Origin: Bacillus sp. USDA818B3_A | Lineage (GTDB): Bacteria > Bacillota > Bacilli > Bacillales > Cytobacillaceae | Direction: 5' to 3' | NCBI RefSeq assembly: GCF_009928415.1 | Contig: NZ_JAABNN010000022.1 | Location: 1-64,000, forward strand | DNA length: 64,000 nt | Shown: piece by piece, positions 43,359 to 52,080 of the stretch | How the letters are laid out: every line of letters begins with the position of its first letter | Position numbering within the stretch: the stretch's first letter is position 1 | Translations under genes and position numbers: made by a program | Notes under the pieces: generated by a model | Database searches by the model: none | What the model saw: the letters and a program-made list of their open reading frames with translations, nothing else | Told to the model about the DNA's origin: nothing

Positions 43359-43686
43359 GTGGATATCCTCCTCAACTTCTTTTGCTTAATGATGATTGTA
43401 ATCCTATTTACGTTCTCTGTCACGTGAAGTTGATAAATATTTTGTATTTTTCAGAAAGTAAGATTTGGAAGAGTGTCTGCTTTAGAGAAAAATCTAATAT
43501 GAAATAGTAATCTGACAGGGTTTTCTGGAAGAAAAACGGTTAAGAAAATAAAGAAAATGACAATTTCTATAAGACTAAATCATTATTTTTACATTGCAAA
43601 CGTTATCAAGCTACATTTAGTAAAATCTTATCAAATTATTGGAGTATAATAGGAAATAGATTAACGCAACGGGAGTAGAGAGCATA
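43359..43686. other. 328-bp divergent promoter region
   Basis: AT-rich region between the Lrp-type gene and the MFS gene. It contains a cre site (43594-43608) and a TATAAT (43645-43650) 37 bp before the MFS start codon. No ORF with a ribosome binding site seen. Confidence 0.5.
43594..43608 (+). promoter_or_regulatory. CcpA (cre) site upstream of the MFS gene
   Basis: TTGCAAACGTTATCA fits the complete cre consensus WTGNAANCGNWNNCW. It lies about 50 bp upstream of the putative -10 TATAAT (43645), a position compatible with either repression or activation. Confidence 0.6.
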
Positions 43687-44952
43687 ATGGAAAAACAAAC
43701 TAGCAAGTTCAGGTGGATCGTTTTTGTCTCGGTCTTGTTCGCCTATTTTTTAATTGTCAGCCAGCGGACAGCTCCTGGCTTAATTACTGACCAGTTGATG
43801 AAAGATTTTCATTTAACGGCTGCGACAATAGGATTGATGACAAGCATACAATTCTTAGCCTATGCAGGCTTCCAGGTTCCTATCGGCATTTTGTCGGATC
43901 GCTATGGACCGAATTTCTTCCTTATTATCGGTGCCTTACTGAACGGAATCGGAACCTTAATTTATAGCCTGGCACCCAATGAATATTTTCTTCTTTTTGC
44001 AAGATTATTGGCAGGTTTGGGAGATGCAACGATTTGGGTGAATTTAGTTCTAATCTTAAGCCAATGGTTTCGGGTTAAGGAATTTGTCGGATTACTCGGT
44101 ATCGCGGGAATGGCCGGAAGCTTCGGTTTTCTGTTAGCTACCGTTCCTTTTTCAGCATGGATATCCTTTGCGGGCTGGCGGACGCCATTTTTTATAACGG
44201 GAATCTTTTTGGTTCTAAGTGCTGTGCTGCTTTACTTTGTTCTAGAGAGAAAGTCCAAGCAGTTATTCGGGCATCAATCAGTTAAAAATAAACAAAAGAA
44301 ACCGCGTGAAAAAACAATGGTCGTACTAAGAAGAATTTTTTCAAGCCGGCAGGCATGGGCTGCTTTCTTCTGCCATTTTGGACTTGTTGGCACGTATGTC
44401 GGATTTATCGGTTCATGGGCTGTTCCCTATGGAATGCATGTGTATGATATGACACGTTCACAATCCAGCCAGCTGGTTATGATTGGTCTGATTGGTGCGC
44501 TAGTCGGTGCGCCGCTGACAAGCTGGATTTCTAGCAGGTTCGATTCTATTAAACGTCCATTTGTTGTCGTTCATGTTATTGCTTTTATCAGCTGGCTAGT
44601 CTTATTTTATACTGGAAAACCGCCATACTACATGCTTATCATCATCTTTTTACTGATTGGTTACGGAAATGGCTCCAGTTCTTTAACGTTTGCAGTGGTT
44701 CGAAAATCATTTGATATCAAGGAAGTCGGTGTGGTATCTGGATTTGCCAATACGGGGGGCTTTTTAAGTGCGGTGCTCCTGCCAAGTGTTTTTGGGAAGG
44801 TATTAGACCATTTTCAGGCATCTCCTGCAAGTACAGGTTATCATTATGGGTTTTTAATTCCCGTTATTTTCTCGCTGATTGGGCTGATTGGCGGAATACT
44901 TGTAAAAGAACATCACCAAGAGGCTGAACAGCATAGTGAAGTAACGGTTTAA
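43687..44952 (+). CDS. MFS transporter
   Basis: 421 residues, 12 membrane helices. MFS signature in the loop between helices 2 and 3 (GILSDRYGPN), GIAGMAGSFGFLLATVPFSAW in helix 5 and a long basic central loop (SKQLFGHQSVKNKQKKPREK). It looks like the NNP/OFA or CynX-like carriers of organic anions; the substrate cannot be read from the sequence. A cre site upstream suggests a carbon source or a fermentation product. Confidence 0.8.
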   Translation: MEKQTSKFRWIVFVSVLFAYFLIVSQRTAPGLITDQLMKDFHLTAATIGLMTSIQFLAYAGFQVPIGILSDRYGPNFFLIIGALLNGIGTLIYSLAPNEYFLLFARLLAGLGDATIWVNLVLILSQWFRVKEFVGLLGIAGMAGSFGFLLATVPFSAWISFAGWRTPFFITGIFLVLSAVLLYFVLERKSKQLFGHQSVKNKQKKPREKTMVVLRRIFSSRQAWAAFFCHFGLVGTYVGFIGSWAVPYGMHVYDMTRSQSSQLVMIGLIGALVGAPLTSWISSRFDSIKRPFVVVHVIAFISWLVLFYTGKPPYYMLIIIFLLIGYGNGSSSLTFAVVRKSFDIKEVGVVSGFANTGGFLSAVLLPSVFGKVLDHFQASPASTGYHYGFLIPVIFSLIGLIGGILVKEHHQEAEQHSEVTV

Positions 44953-44954
44953 AA

Positions 44955-44993
44955 AAGAGGCAGGATTTCACCTTCGAAATCCTGCCTCTTTCT
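44955..44993 (+). terminator. Terminator after the MFS gene
   Basis: AAGAGGCAGGATTTC / GAAATCCTGCCTCTT perfect 15-bp stem followed by TCTTTATTT. Confidence 0.9.
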
Positions 44994-45020
44994 TTATTTG
45001 GAACTTTCGTTTTTTATCGT

Positions 45021-45137
45021 CTAGCTACAGCGCCTAGGGGCTCGGGGTTATAAGCCAAGCCGACAATAAGGTTAAAAAACAACCTTCTCGCCGGCTTGTC
45101 TTATACCTGTCGCCCCTGTGCAAGGCGCTTCCGCTTT
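45021..45137. repeat. Bacillales intergenic repeat, copy 3
   Basis: CTAGCTACAGCGCCTAGGGG at the left and CAAGGCGCTTCCGCTTTGGG at the right, with an inner palindrome AAGCCGAC../..GCCGGCTT. Same family and same length (117 bp) as the copy at 13931-14047. It sits just behind the convergent ends of two genes. Confidence 0.75.
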
Positions 45138-45141
45138 GGGG

Positions 45142-46440
45142 TTAATGCTGTAAAAATGCTAATTGAATAAAGAACAATACTGCAAATACATACAATAATG
45201 GGTGAACTTCACGCCATTTTCCTTTAACCAATTTCAATAGTGGAAAACTGATAAATCCTAGGGCAATCCCTGTTGCGATACTCGAAGTCAGCGGCATACT
45301 TAAAACGGTTAAGAAGGCCGGAAAGGCTTCATCTAATTCATTCCAGTTAATTTTAGCGATACTTCCCATCATTAAACTGCCGACAATAATTAGGGCAGGT
45401 GAGGTAATCGCGGCAATTCCCGACACGCTGCTTACTAGCGGACCAAAGAAAGCTGAAATGACAAACAAAGCTGCAACCGTTACAGAGGTTAAACCAGTAC
45501 GGCCTCCAGCGGCAACCCCTGAAGTTGATTCAATGAATGCTGTTGTCGGGCTTGTCCCAAAGATCGATCCAACCATTGTCGCAATCGAATCGGACAGCAG
45601 TGCCTGACGGGCACGAGGGAGTTTGTCATTCTTCATTAAACCTGCTTGGTTTGCTACCCCGATCATCGTTCCAGTGGTATCAAAAATAGTCACCAAAATA
45701 AAAGAAAAGACAACGGCATAAAGACCGTGTTGAATGACATCTCCAAAGGCTGTGAAAGGATTACCAATCATAAGTCCTTCCGGAAGGGATGGGAGCGACA
45801 TAAATCCTTTATCAAAGGAGAGCTGCCCCGTAAAGTATGCAATCACTCCAGTTATTATCATTCCAAAAAACAAGGCTCCATTGACTCTAAGAGTCATTAA
45901 GATTAATGTTACCGCAAGTCCAACGATGGCTAATAGCGCCTCTGGAGAATGCAAGTCACCTAAACCAACAAGATTGGAAGGGTGAGCCGTAATGATTTTG
46001 GTTTGACGAAGACCGATAAACGCGATAAACAGACCAATTCCTGCCGTAATTCCGTATTTTAAATTATTTGGTATCGACTCAATCAATTTTTCTCGGAATG
46101 GTGTCAATGATAAGATGACAAATATAATTCCTGCAACGAATACAGCGGCGAAAGCGGTATGGTAGGTAATTCCCTGGCCGCCGACAACTGAATAGGCAAA
46201 GTAGGCGTTCAATCCCATTCCTGGCGCAATCGCAATTGGGTAATTAGCGAAAAGCCCCATCCAAAGGGTACCAATCAAAGCCGCGATGATGGTGGCAGTA
46301 AAAACCTGTTCAAAGGGGACACCGGCATCTGCAAGAATAACCGGATTTACTACAACGATATAAACCATGGTAAAAAAGGTTGTAATCCCTGCCATCAATT
46401 CCGTTTTGGTATTTGTATGGTTTTCTTTCAATCTAAACAT
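45142..46440 (-). CDS. NCS2 (AzgA) purine permease, PbuG/PbuO-like
   Basis: 432 residues from the ATG at 46440 behind TGGAGGA. 12-14 helices. AzgA-subfamily signs: ITTFFTMVYIVVVNP, the APGMGLNAYFAYSVVG motif (about 66-81), VTIFDTTGTMIGVANQAGL and SPTTAFIESTSGVAAGGRTGLTSV. The family imports hypoxanthine, guanine or adenine by proton symport. A pair of PurBox-like sequences precedes it. No purine riboswitch aptamer is visible in the short leader. Confidence 0.88.
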   Translation of the reverse strand: MFRLKENHTNTKTELMAGITTFFTMVYIVVVNPVILADAGVPFEQVFTATIIAALIGTLWMGLFANYPIAIAPGMGLNAYFAYSVVGGQGITYHTAFAAVFVAGIIFVILSLTPFREKLIESIPNNLKYGITAGIGLFIAFIGLRQTKIITAHPSNLVGLGDLHSPEALLAIVGLAVTLILMTLRVNGALFFGMIITGVIAYFTGQLSFDKGFMSLPSLPEGLMIGNPFTAFGDVIQHGLYAVVFSFILVTIFDTTGTMIGVANQAGLMKNDKLPRARQALLSDSIATMVGSIFGTSPTTAFIESTSGVAAGGRTGLTSVTVAALFVISAFFGPLVSSVSGIAAITSPALIIVGSLMMGSIAKINWNELDEAFPAFLTVLSMPLTSSIATGIALGFISFPLLKLVKGKWREVHPLLYVFAVLFFIQLAFLQH

Positions 46441-46453
46441 CAGGATTCCTCCA

Positions 46454-46498
46454 AAATACGAACAATTTTTTAACAACTTTTATATATTATTCGTTTTT
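46454..46498 (-). promoter_or_regulatory. Candidate PurR operator (two PurBoxes)
   Basis: AAATACGAACAAT (46454-46466) and, in opposite orientation, ATTATTCGTTTTT (46486-46498) resemble the PurBox AWWWCCGAACWWT with one and two mismatches. They are 19 bp apart, close to the usual 16-17 bp. Confidence 0.45.
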
Positions 46499-46594
46499 AG
46501 TGTGACTTTCAATAGTTAATTTTTATTTTCCCCCAATATGCTTCCTGCTAAGCAGGAGGGATGTCATAAAAAGTTCATTTTTGACAAAAGAAAG

Positions 46595-46615
46595 CCTTCA
46601 TTGTTTAGATGAAGG
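46595..46615 (-). terminator. Possible terminator of the amidase gene
   Basis: CCTTCAT / ATGAAGG 7-bp stem 10 bp after the stop codon, with CTTTCTTTTG on the minus strand behind it. Modest strength. Confidence 0.5.
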
Positions 46616-46625
46616 AGGAATACCA

Positions 46626-47420
46626 TTATTCGGTCATAATGAAAGCATCGGTAATGCCGACCTGTTTAAGCTCGTCTAAGCGGTCTTCAGCATTTTCCCT
46701 GCTGGTGTAAGCACCCGCTTGGACACGGTACCAGGTTTGTCCATTGATGGTGACTGTATTCACAAAGGAGTCTATTCCTTTTGCGGACAGGTAAGTGACA
46801 CGTTCATCCGCATTTTCTCTTGATTGAAAAGAACCAGCAATCACTTTATATAGAGTGCCTGTCCCAGGATCGGCCGCTTTTCTTTTTAGATTAAACGCTC
46901 GTGCTAATCCGTTTGCATGGCCTTGGGCAACGTTTTGCCGCCAGCTGCTCAGTTTCATTAATGCAGCATCATGAGCATTATCGATAAAGCCGTTTTCTGT
47001 CAAAAGCGCAGGCATATTCGATTCACGTAACACATGGAAGTTGGCTTTTTTCTGGCCTCGGTCTTGAAGACTATTCAATTTCATAACCTCTGCGTGAATG
47101 AGATCTTGGTAATGAGCGGTCGTAGAAGAGTCAGACAGTCCGCTATAAATATAATCCTCGTATCCTTGGCCTCCGCCTGAATTGATATGAATCGACAGGT
47201 AAAAGTCCGCTCCCCAGTTGTTCGCCTCGCTGGTGCGTGCGCTTAAACTTTTAGTTATATCAGTGGTCCTGCTCATCTTCACTTCGACACCCTCATACTG
47301 ATTAAGCAGGATGGATCGTAGTTTAAGAGCAATATCTAATGTCACATTTTTTTCGTTTAAACCATTCCCTTGTGCCCCCGGGTCATTACCTCCGTGCCCC
47401 GGATCCAAATAAAGCTTCAT
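46626..47420 (-). CDS. N-acetylmuramoyl-L-alanine amidase with SPOR domain (CwlC-like)
   Basis: 264 residues without a signal peptide. Amidase_3 domain at about 1-175: the zinc ligands are in LDPGHGGNDPGAQG (His), NEKNVTLDIAL (Glu) and YLSIHINSGGG (His), and the catalytic Glu lies in LLTENGFI. SPOR domain with two repeats at about 188-262 (LYKVIAGSFQSRENADERV, YRVQAGAYTSRENAEDRL). Length, order and lack of a signal match B. subtilis CwlC, the mother-cell wall hydrolase made late in sporulation. SigK control is therefore likely, though I did not confirm a SigK promoter. Confidence 0.88.
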   Translation of the reverse strand: MKLYLDPGHGGNDPGAQGNGLNEKNVTLDIALKLRSILLNQYEGVEVKMSRTTDITKSLSARTSEANNWGADFYLSIHINSGGGQGYEDYIYSGLSDSSTTAHYQDLIHAEVMKLNSLQDRGQKKANFHVLRESNMPALLTENGFIDNAHDAALMKLSSWRQNVAQGHANGLARAFNLKRKAADPGTGTLYKVIAGSFQSRENADERVTYLSAKGIDSFVNTVTINGQTWYRVQAGAYTSRENAEDRLDELKQVGITDAFIMTE

Positions 47421-47593
47421 TAATATATCTCCTCCTTTTTTAAGAATGGTTTGTACATATTAGTATATTAGGATAAGCCCGTTTGTGTTTGTGTGTTTAC
47501 CATAAAACGCAAAAAACCAAGCCCAATCGTTGACTTTTTATCGCTGTTTAATTTTTGATAATTCAGAATGTAAAAACTGGTTAAAAAAATTAA

Positions 47594-47652
47594 TTGACGC
47601 TGAGTGGTTGAGTGGTATATATTTTAACATATCGGTGTTAGGAAATATAACA
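47594..47652 (+). promoter_or_regulatory. glnK-amtB promoter with two TnrA/GlnR-like boxes
   Basis: A promoter TTGACG (47594-47599) with TATATT at 47618-47623 lies 40-70 bp before glnK. Two 17-bp boxes match the TnrA/GlnR consensus TGTNANAWWWTNTNACA with one mismatch each: TGGTATATATTTTAACA (47613-47629) and TGTTAGGAAATATAACA (47636-47652). They overlap the -10 and the early transcribed region. Confidence 0.6.
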
Positions 47653-47665
47653 TGGAGGTGTATCC

Positions 47666-48031
47666 ATGAAAAAAATAGAGGCGATTATTAGGCCCGAACG
47701 GCTTACAGAGACAATAAAGGGACTAAAAAGAATTGGGATCACAGGATTCACTGTTTCACAGGTAGTTGGAAGAGGGAAGCAGAAGGATACGAAAGGGGTT
47801 TATCGCGGAAAAAATTATCAGGTGACACTGCACCCAAAAGTAAAACTAGAAATTGTTCTATCGGATTACCTAGTGGATTTGACAATTAAGACAGTGATTG
47901 AAGCTGCGCAAACCGGTGAAGAAGGCGATGGGAAAATCTATGTCTATCCTATTCTAGAAGCCTATAACATTCGGACAGGTACGTTTGATTATGATATCGA
48001 TGATTTAGCTAATAGAGAGGAGGGAATCTAA
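47666..48031 (+). CDS. glnK: PII nitrogen regulatory protein
   Basis: 121 residues. PII fold: MKKIEAIIRPERL start, T-loop GRGKQKDTKGVYRGKNYQ with the tyrosine used for modification in proteobacteria, and the B-loop TGEEGDGKIYV that binds ATP and 2-oxoglutarate. B. subtilis calls it NrgB/GlnK; it binds the ammonium channel and TnrA according to nitrogen status. The order glnK-amtB is the reverse of B. subtilis nrgAB. Its stop overlaps the amtB start by one base. Confidence 0.92.
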   Translation: MKKIEAIIRPERLTETIKGLKRIGITGFTVSQVVGRGKQKDTKGVYRGKNYQVTLHPKVKLEIVLSDYLVDLTIKTVIEAAQTGEEGDGKIYVYPILEAYNIRTGTFDYDIDDLANREEGI

Positions 48032-49350
48032 TGGAGCTTACATACATCAATACCGTCTGGGTTGTCCTTGCGGCAGCGATGGTTTTGTTTATGGAGGGCG
48101 GATTCAGCCTCCTTGAAGCGGGATTTGTCCGGACGAAGAATGCCGTGAATGTGACCATGAAGATTTTTGTTGATTTAACCGTCGGGGCTCTGGCGTTTTG
48201 GATGATCGGATTTGGCGTTATGTATGGCAAGGGTGCCTTTGGTATCATCGGAACTAGTCTTTTCGGAAGCCCGGAGAAAATCCATCTTTCGATTCATTTG
48301 CCAAGTGTGGCTTTTGTTCTTTTTCAAATGGGATTTGCTGTGGCGAGTATCTCAATTGTTTCGGGTGCTGTTGCCGAGCGGATGAATTTTAAGGCATATG
48401 TGGTGACAGCGGCTTTGATTTGTACGGTTATTTATCCAATGAGCGGACACTGGATTTGGAATAGTGAGGGCTGGTTAGCTCGGCTTGGGATGAAAGATTT
48501 CGCTGGATCGGCAGCGATTCATGCTTTAGGCGGTTTTTGTGCTTTGGCAATGGCTAAATGGCTTGGACCAAGGAAGGGGAGATTTAACTCGGATGGCAGT
48601 GTGAACGTGTTTGCACCAAGTAATATTCCGTTAGCCTCTGCAGGAGCTTTTATCCTTTGGTTTGGCTGGTTTGCTTTTAATGCGGGAAGTACACTGGATG
48701 CTTCTAGTGCTTCGCTGGCTCCGATTGCGATTAATACGATGCTTGCTGGAGCAAGCGGAGGGGCAGCTGCCTTATTTTTAACGATGAATAAGTTCGGTAA
48801 AGCGGACCCGAGCATGACGATTAACGGCGTGTTGGCTGGATTAGTGTCAATTACGGCAGGATGTGCGTATGTATCGGAGTGGTCGGCGATTTTGATTGGT
48901 ACGGTTAGTGGGATATTGGTGATTTATGCAACGCTTTTTGTGGATTTTTTAAAAGTTGATGATCCGGTTGGTGCGGTGGCCGTCCATGGGTTTGGCGGTG
49001 TATTTGGAACGATTGCCGTTGGACTATTTGATAAGACGGAGGGGTTGTTGACGACTGGTCATGTAACGCTTATCCTCGTTCAGTTATTAGGAGCGGCCGT
49101 TGTGATTGTATGGGGGCTTGCCGGCGGAACTTTTATGGCGAAAGTGTGCGAAAAGACAGTTGGTTTCCGGGCTTCTGAGCGGGAGGAAGAAGAAGGCTTG
49201 GATATGTCCTATCACGGAATTCCAGCCTATAATGAGCTTGAGCGGTTTACCGACTTGCCAACAAGTTTGTTTAATTTTGAAGAAACGACAGGTATTACGG
49301 TGGCACCGCCATCGGGCAGTAAAGTGAAAGCAGCAGGTAAGGCGTTTTAA
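48031..49350 (+). CDS. amtB: Ammonium transporter
   Basis: 439 residues with 11 helices. Amt signatures: DFAGSAAIHALGG (about 155-167), FNAGSTLDASS, and the pore twin histidines at HALGG and AVHGFGG. The pore Phe and Trp residues are also present. The extended C-terminal tail (about residues 370-439) is longer than in many Amt proteins, ending VKAAGKAF. It imports ammonium at low external levels and is gated by the PII protein encoded just before it. Confidence 0.93.
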   Translation: MELTYINTVWVVLAAAMVLFMEGGFSLLEAGFVRTKNAVNVTMKIFVDLTVGALAFWMIGFGVMYGKGAFGIIGTSLFGSPEKIHLSIHLPSVAFVLFQMGFAVASISIVSGAVAERMNFKAYVVTAALICTVIYPMSGHWIWNSEGWLARLGMKDFAGSAAIHALGGFCALAMAKWLGPRKGRFNSDGSVNVFAPSNIPLASAGAFILWFGWFAFNAGSTLDASSASLAPIAINTMLAGASGGAAALFLTMNKFGKADPSMTINGVLAGLVSITAGCAYVSEWSAILIGTVSGILVIYATLFVDFLKVDDPVGAVAVHGFGGVFGTIAVGLFDKTEGLLTTGHVTLILVQLLGAAVVIVWGLAGGTFMAKVCEKTVGFRASEREEEEGLDMSYHGIPAYNELERFTDLPTSLFNFEETTGITVAPPSGSKVKAAGKAF

Positions 49351-49354
49351 TAGG

Positions 49355-49387
49355 AAGGCTGGGTTCCAATTAGGAATCCAGCCTTTT
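49355..49387. terminator. Bidirectional terminator between amtB and a GGDEF gene
   Basis: AAGGCTGGGTTCC / GGAATCCAGCCTT (one mismatch) with TTTTC after it. It abuts the stop codon of the convergent GGDEF gene. Confidence 0.8.
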
Positions 49388-49388
49388 C

Positions 49389-50837
49389 TTATACGTGAGC
49401 CTTTTTCAATGTTTTTACTTTATACATTTCTTGGTCAGCGTGTTCTAGTAATTCCTCAACGGTAATTGAAGTCCCTGGTTTATAGTGATAGAATCCAAGG
49501 CTTGCGGAAAGTTGATAGGGCTTTGATTGAGACTGATTAATGGTTTGGAAATCCAGTTCAATCTGAGCCCAGAGCTGTTGAACTTCTTCCATCTGCTTTT
49601 TAAAAAAGAGAATAATAAACTCGTCACCGCCAATGCGGAAAAGGATGTCTATGGATGATAGTTGGCTGTTGATCACTTGGCAGCAGGTTTTAATTAAATC
49701 ATCACCAGTAGAATGACCAAAGGTATCGTTGACTATCTTTAGATTGTTAATATCGATATAGCAAAGAATAAATTCCTGTGACTGCTGGAGTTGTTCACGG
49801 ATGATCTCGATGCCGCAGCGGCGGTTTCTCACACCAGTCAGTATATCAATCGAAGCGTGTTTGAAAAGTTCTGCTTCTTTTTCTTTTATTTCTGTAATAT
49901 CCGTGGTATCGATGAGGATACAGGTGGTATCCAAGTATTCAATTAACTCAAGATGAAGTAAGGACCATCTTTTTTTATCCTCGGTCATTTGCTGTTCGGT
50001 TACATAGTTTTTAATCCTTTTTTCTTTTGTCAGTCTAGTTAAAATTTCAAGCCTTTCCTCTAAATTAGGGAACAAGAAACTTCCGTTATAGGGTTCTTTG
50101 CCTTTTGGGGGCAGCTGGTAGTATTCGATGGCCTGTTTATTTAAAAGAATGATTTCAAAGTCTGCTAGTTTCATAAGAACGAGCGGTTTGGGATTTCTAT
50201 TAAATAAACTTTGGAAGCTTTCCACACTTTTGCTTAATCTTTGCCTGTTAATAAAATCACTTCTTCGGAAAGTGTAGAAAGCAAGCGCAATCGTAAAAGC
50301 AATAACGACCGTACCAGTCGAGTTCACTAACATCGATAAATAAGTAAAGTGATTGGGCTCCATCGTTTTTAATGCAATTAAAAAGCCAGCTTGGACAAGC
50401 GTATATTGAATAAATAAATTCCTTGGGTTGATGGGGAGGATGACAGCAACGCCAAGTATGATAATAATATACGCATAGATATTCTTAGTGAATAACTGAC
50501 TGTTAATGGAGGAGCCAGCCCCGATGATTAAAAAAAGCAGGACATAGGTATGTACCACAAAACTTTTGGAAGCTAGTTTGTCCTTCCTTCGATAGAGAAT
50601 AATAAAAATAATCGAAATCAACGCTCCGAATAGGTGGATCGTTATTAGGAAGGACTTGAACACAGGATGATCGAGTCCGCTAAATAGGACAAAGTCGACG
50701 ATGAAAAAACAAGGATAGGTGAAAATTAACATATAAGAGACAAGTTTGAGTCGTTCAAACAATTGCTCATCATTGAAGAGGTCAAATTCTTTTTGTGCCA
50801 TAGTTTTTTGAAAAAGATTCGCAGTAATGGATTTCAT
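49389..50837 (-). CDS. Membrane diguanylate cyclase with PAS domain
   Basis: 482 residues from the ATG at 50837 (AAAGGTG 9 nt upstream); longer starts lack a ribosome binding site. Six hydrophobic segments (about 30-190) form a MASE-like sensor. It is followed by a PAS domain (about 205-315) and a GGDEF domain (about 330-480) with intact RIGGDEFIILF but no RxxD inhibitory site. It should synthesise c-di-GMP from GTP. No EAL domain. It faces the glnK-amtB operon and has no operon partner. Confidence 0.85.
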   Translation of the reverse strand: MKSITANLFQKTMAQKEFDLFNDEQLFERLKLVSYMLIFTYPCFFIVDFVLFSGLDHPVFKSFLITIHLFGALISIIFIILYRRKDKLASKSFVVHTYVLLFLIIGAGSSINSQLFTKNIYAYIIIILGVAVILPINPRNLFIQYTLVQAGFLIALKTMEPNHFTYLSMLVNSTGTVVIAFTIALAFYTFRRSDFINRQRLSKSVESFQSLFNRNPKPLVLMKLADFEIILLNKQAIEYYQLPPKGKEPYNGSFLFPNLEERLEILTRLTKEKRIKNYVTEQQMTEDKKRWSLLHLELIEYLDTTCILIDTTDITEIKEKEAELFKHASIDILTGVRNRRCGIEIIREQLQQSQEFILCYIDINNLKIVNDTFGHSTGDDLIKTCCQVINSQLSSIDILFRIGGDEFIILFFKKQMEEVQQLWAQIELDFQTINQSQSKPYQLSASLGFYHYKPGTSITVEELLEHADQEMYKVKTLKKAHV

Positions 50838-50957
50838 TTCCACAATCACCTTTATATTATTATTTCGAAATTTTAGCATAGTTTTGTCTTTTGTCATAGA
50901 GATGAAATAATGGCAATAATTGCAAAGGTCCTATTGTCAGCTGTTTTTTTACAAAAA

Positions 50958-50966
50958 TGTTATAAT
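50958..50966 (+). promoter_or_regulatory. Extended -10 promoter of the second galE
   Basis: TGTTATAAT fits an extended -10 box 38 bp before the chosen galE start. A TTGTCA at 50934 is 21 bp upstream, longer than the ideal spacing. Confidence 0.5.
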
Positions 50967-51003
50967 AGATAAGGTTTTTAATTCTAGCTAAGGGGAAATG
51001 AAT

Positions 51004-51975
51004 ATGATTCTCGTCGTTGGCGGAGCTGGTTACATTGGCAGCCATCTCGTAAAGGAATTAGTAGAAAAAGAGGATGTTGTCGTCCTGGATAACCTATCTA
51101 CAGGCCACCGTGAAGCGATTGATAAGCGAGCGGTCTTTGTCAAAGGGGACCTCGGTAATGAGGAAGACCTGTATATGATATTCAGAAGTTATCCTATTAA
51201 AGCCGTCATGCATTTTGCTGCATATAGCTTGGTCGGGGAGTCGGTCATTGACCCATTAAGATATTATGAAAATAATGTCGCTGCCACTTTGACATTGCTT
51301 AAAGTAATGATGAAGTTTAAGGTGAAGAACTTTATTTTTTCTTCCACTGCCGCTACCTATGGTATTCCGGATGTTGATTTGATTGATGAAGAGAGTAAGA
51401 CTGCGCCAATCAATCCCTATGGACAATCTAAGCTGATGGTGGAGCAGATGCTTGCTGATTTTTCAAAATCGTATGGCTTAAATTATGTGGTGCTGCGTTA
51501 CTTTAATGCGGCAGGTGCCCATGAATCAACGGCTATTGGAGAAAGTCATGACCCAGAAACCCATCTAATTCCGATTATATTACAGCAGCTTTTAGGTGCC
51601 CGGGAAAAGATTTCTGTGTTTGGTTCGGATTATGATACACCGGATGGCACCTGTATCCGTGATTATATTCATGTCACGGATTTGGCCAAGGCACATATTC
51701 TTGCCCTCGAAGCCTTGTTGTCAGGAGAGAAATCTGCTGAGATTTATAATCTAGGAAACGGTCTCGGGTATTCGGTGAAGGAAGTTATTGAGACTTGTGA
51801 AAGGGTAACGGGAATCAAGGCCAATGTGGTAATGGCAGAACGCCGGGCAGGCGATCCTGCTAGATTGGTAGCTTCATCCCAAAAAATTTACACTGAACTA
51901 GGCTGGAAAGCAGAACGGAACTTAGAAAAAATAATTGCTGATGCATGGAAGTGGCATCAGAAACAACCATATTAA
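51004..51975 (+). CDS. galE: UDP-glucose 4-epimerase, second paralogue
   Basis: 323 residues. ATG 51004 has AAGGGG 8 nt upstream; ATG 50998 overlaps it. [26 protein letters not shown], the SSTAATYG and YGQSKLMVEQ catalytic motifs, RYFNAAGAHES and ERRAGDPARLVASS identify GalE. It differs clearly from the copy at 39409, so it is not a recent duplicate. Its neighbours, galU and an EAL protein, suggest a role in envelope or exopolysaccharide sugar supply. Confidence 0.9.
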   Translation: MILVVGGAGYIGSHLVKELVEKEDVVVLDNLSTGHREAIDKRAVFVKGDLGNEEDLYMIFRSYPIKAVMHFAAYSLVGESVIDPLRYYENNVAATLTLLKVMMKFKVKNFIFSSTAATYGIPDVDLIDEESKTAPINPYGQSKLMVEQMLADFSKSYGLNYVVLRYFNAAGAHESTAIGESHDPETHLIPIILQQLLGAREKISVFGSDYDTPDGTCIRDYIHVTDLAKAHILALEALLSGEKSAEIYNLGNGLGYSVKEVIETCERVTGIKANVVMAERRAGDPARLVASSQKIYTELGWKAERNLEKIIADAWKWHQKQPY

Positions 51976-51982
51976 TTTGAAT

Positions 51983-52016
51983 AAAGCAATGCCTCTACAA
52001 GGGGCATTGCTTTTTT
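51983..52016 (+). terminator. Terminator after the second galE
   Basis: AAAGCAATGCC / GGCATTGCTTT with a 9-nt loop and TTTTTT. Confidence 0.85.
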
Positions 52017-52080
52017 GTGGTGCCTGTCACCATTAACAACACTAACAACTTATAAATGCTGGTAAGATATAGGAGGCTGG

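Noticed and set aside
46441-46625. Possible purine riboswitch in front of the NCS2 permease
   Set aside because: No conserved P1-P3 loops or characteristic core sequence; only PurBox-like motifs are visible.
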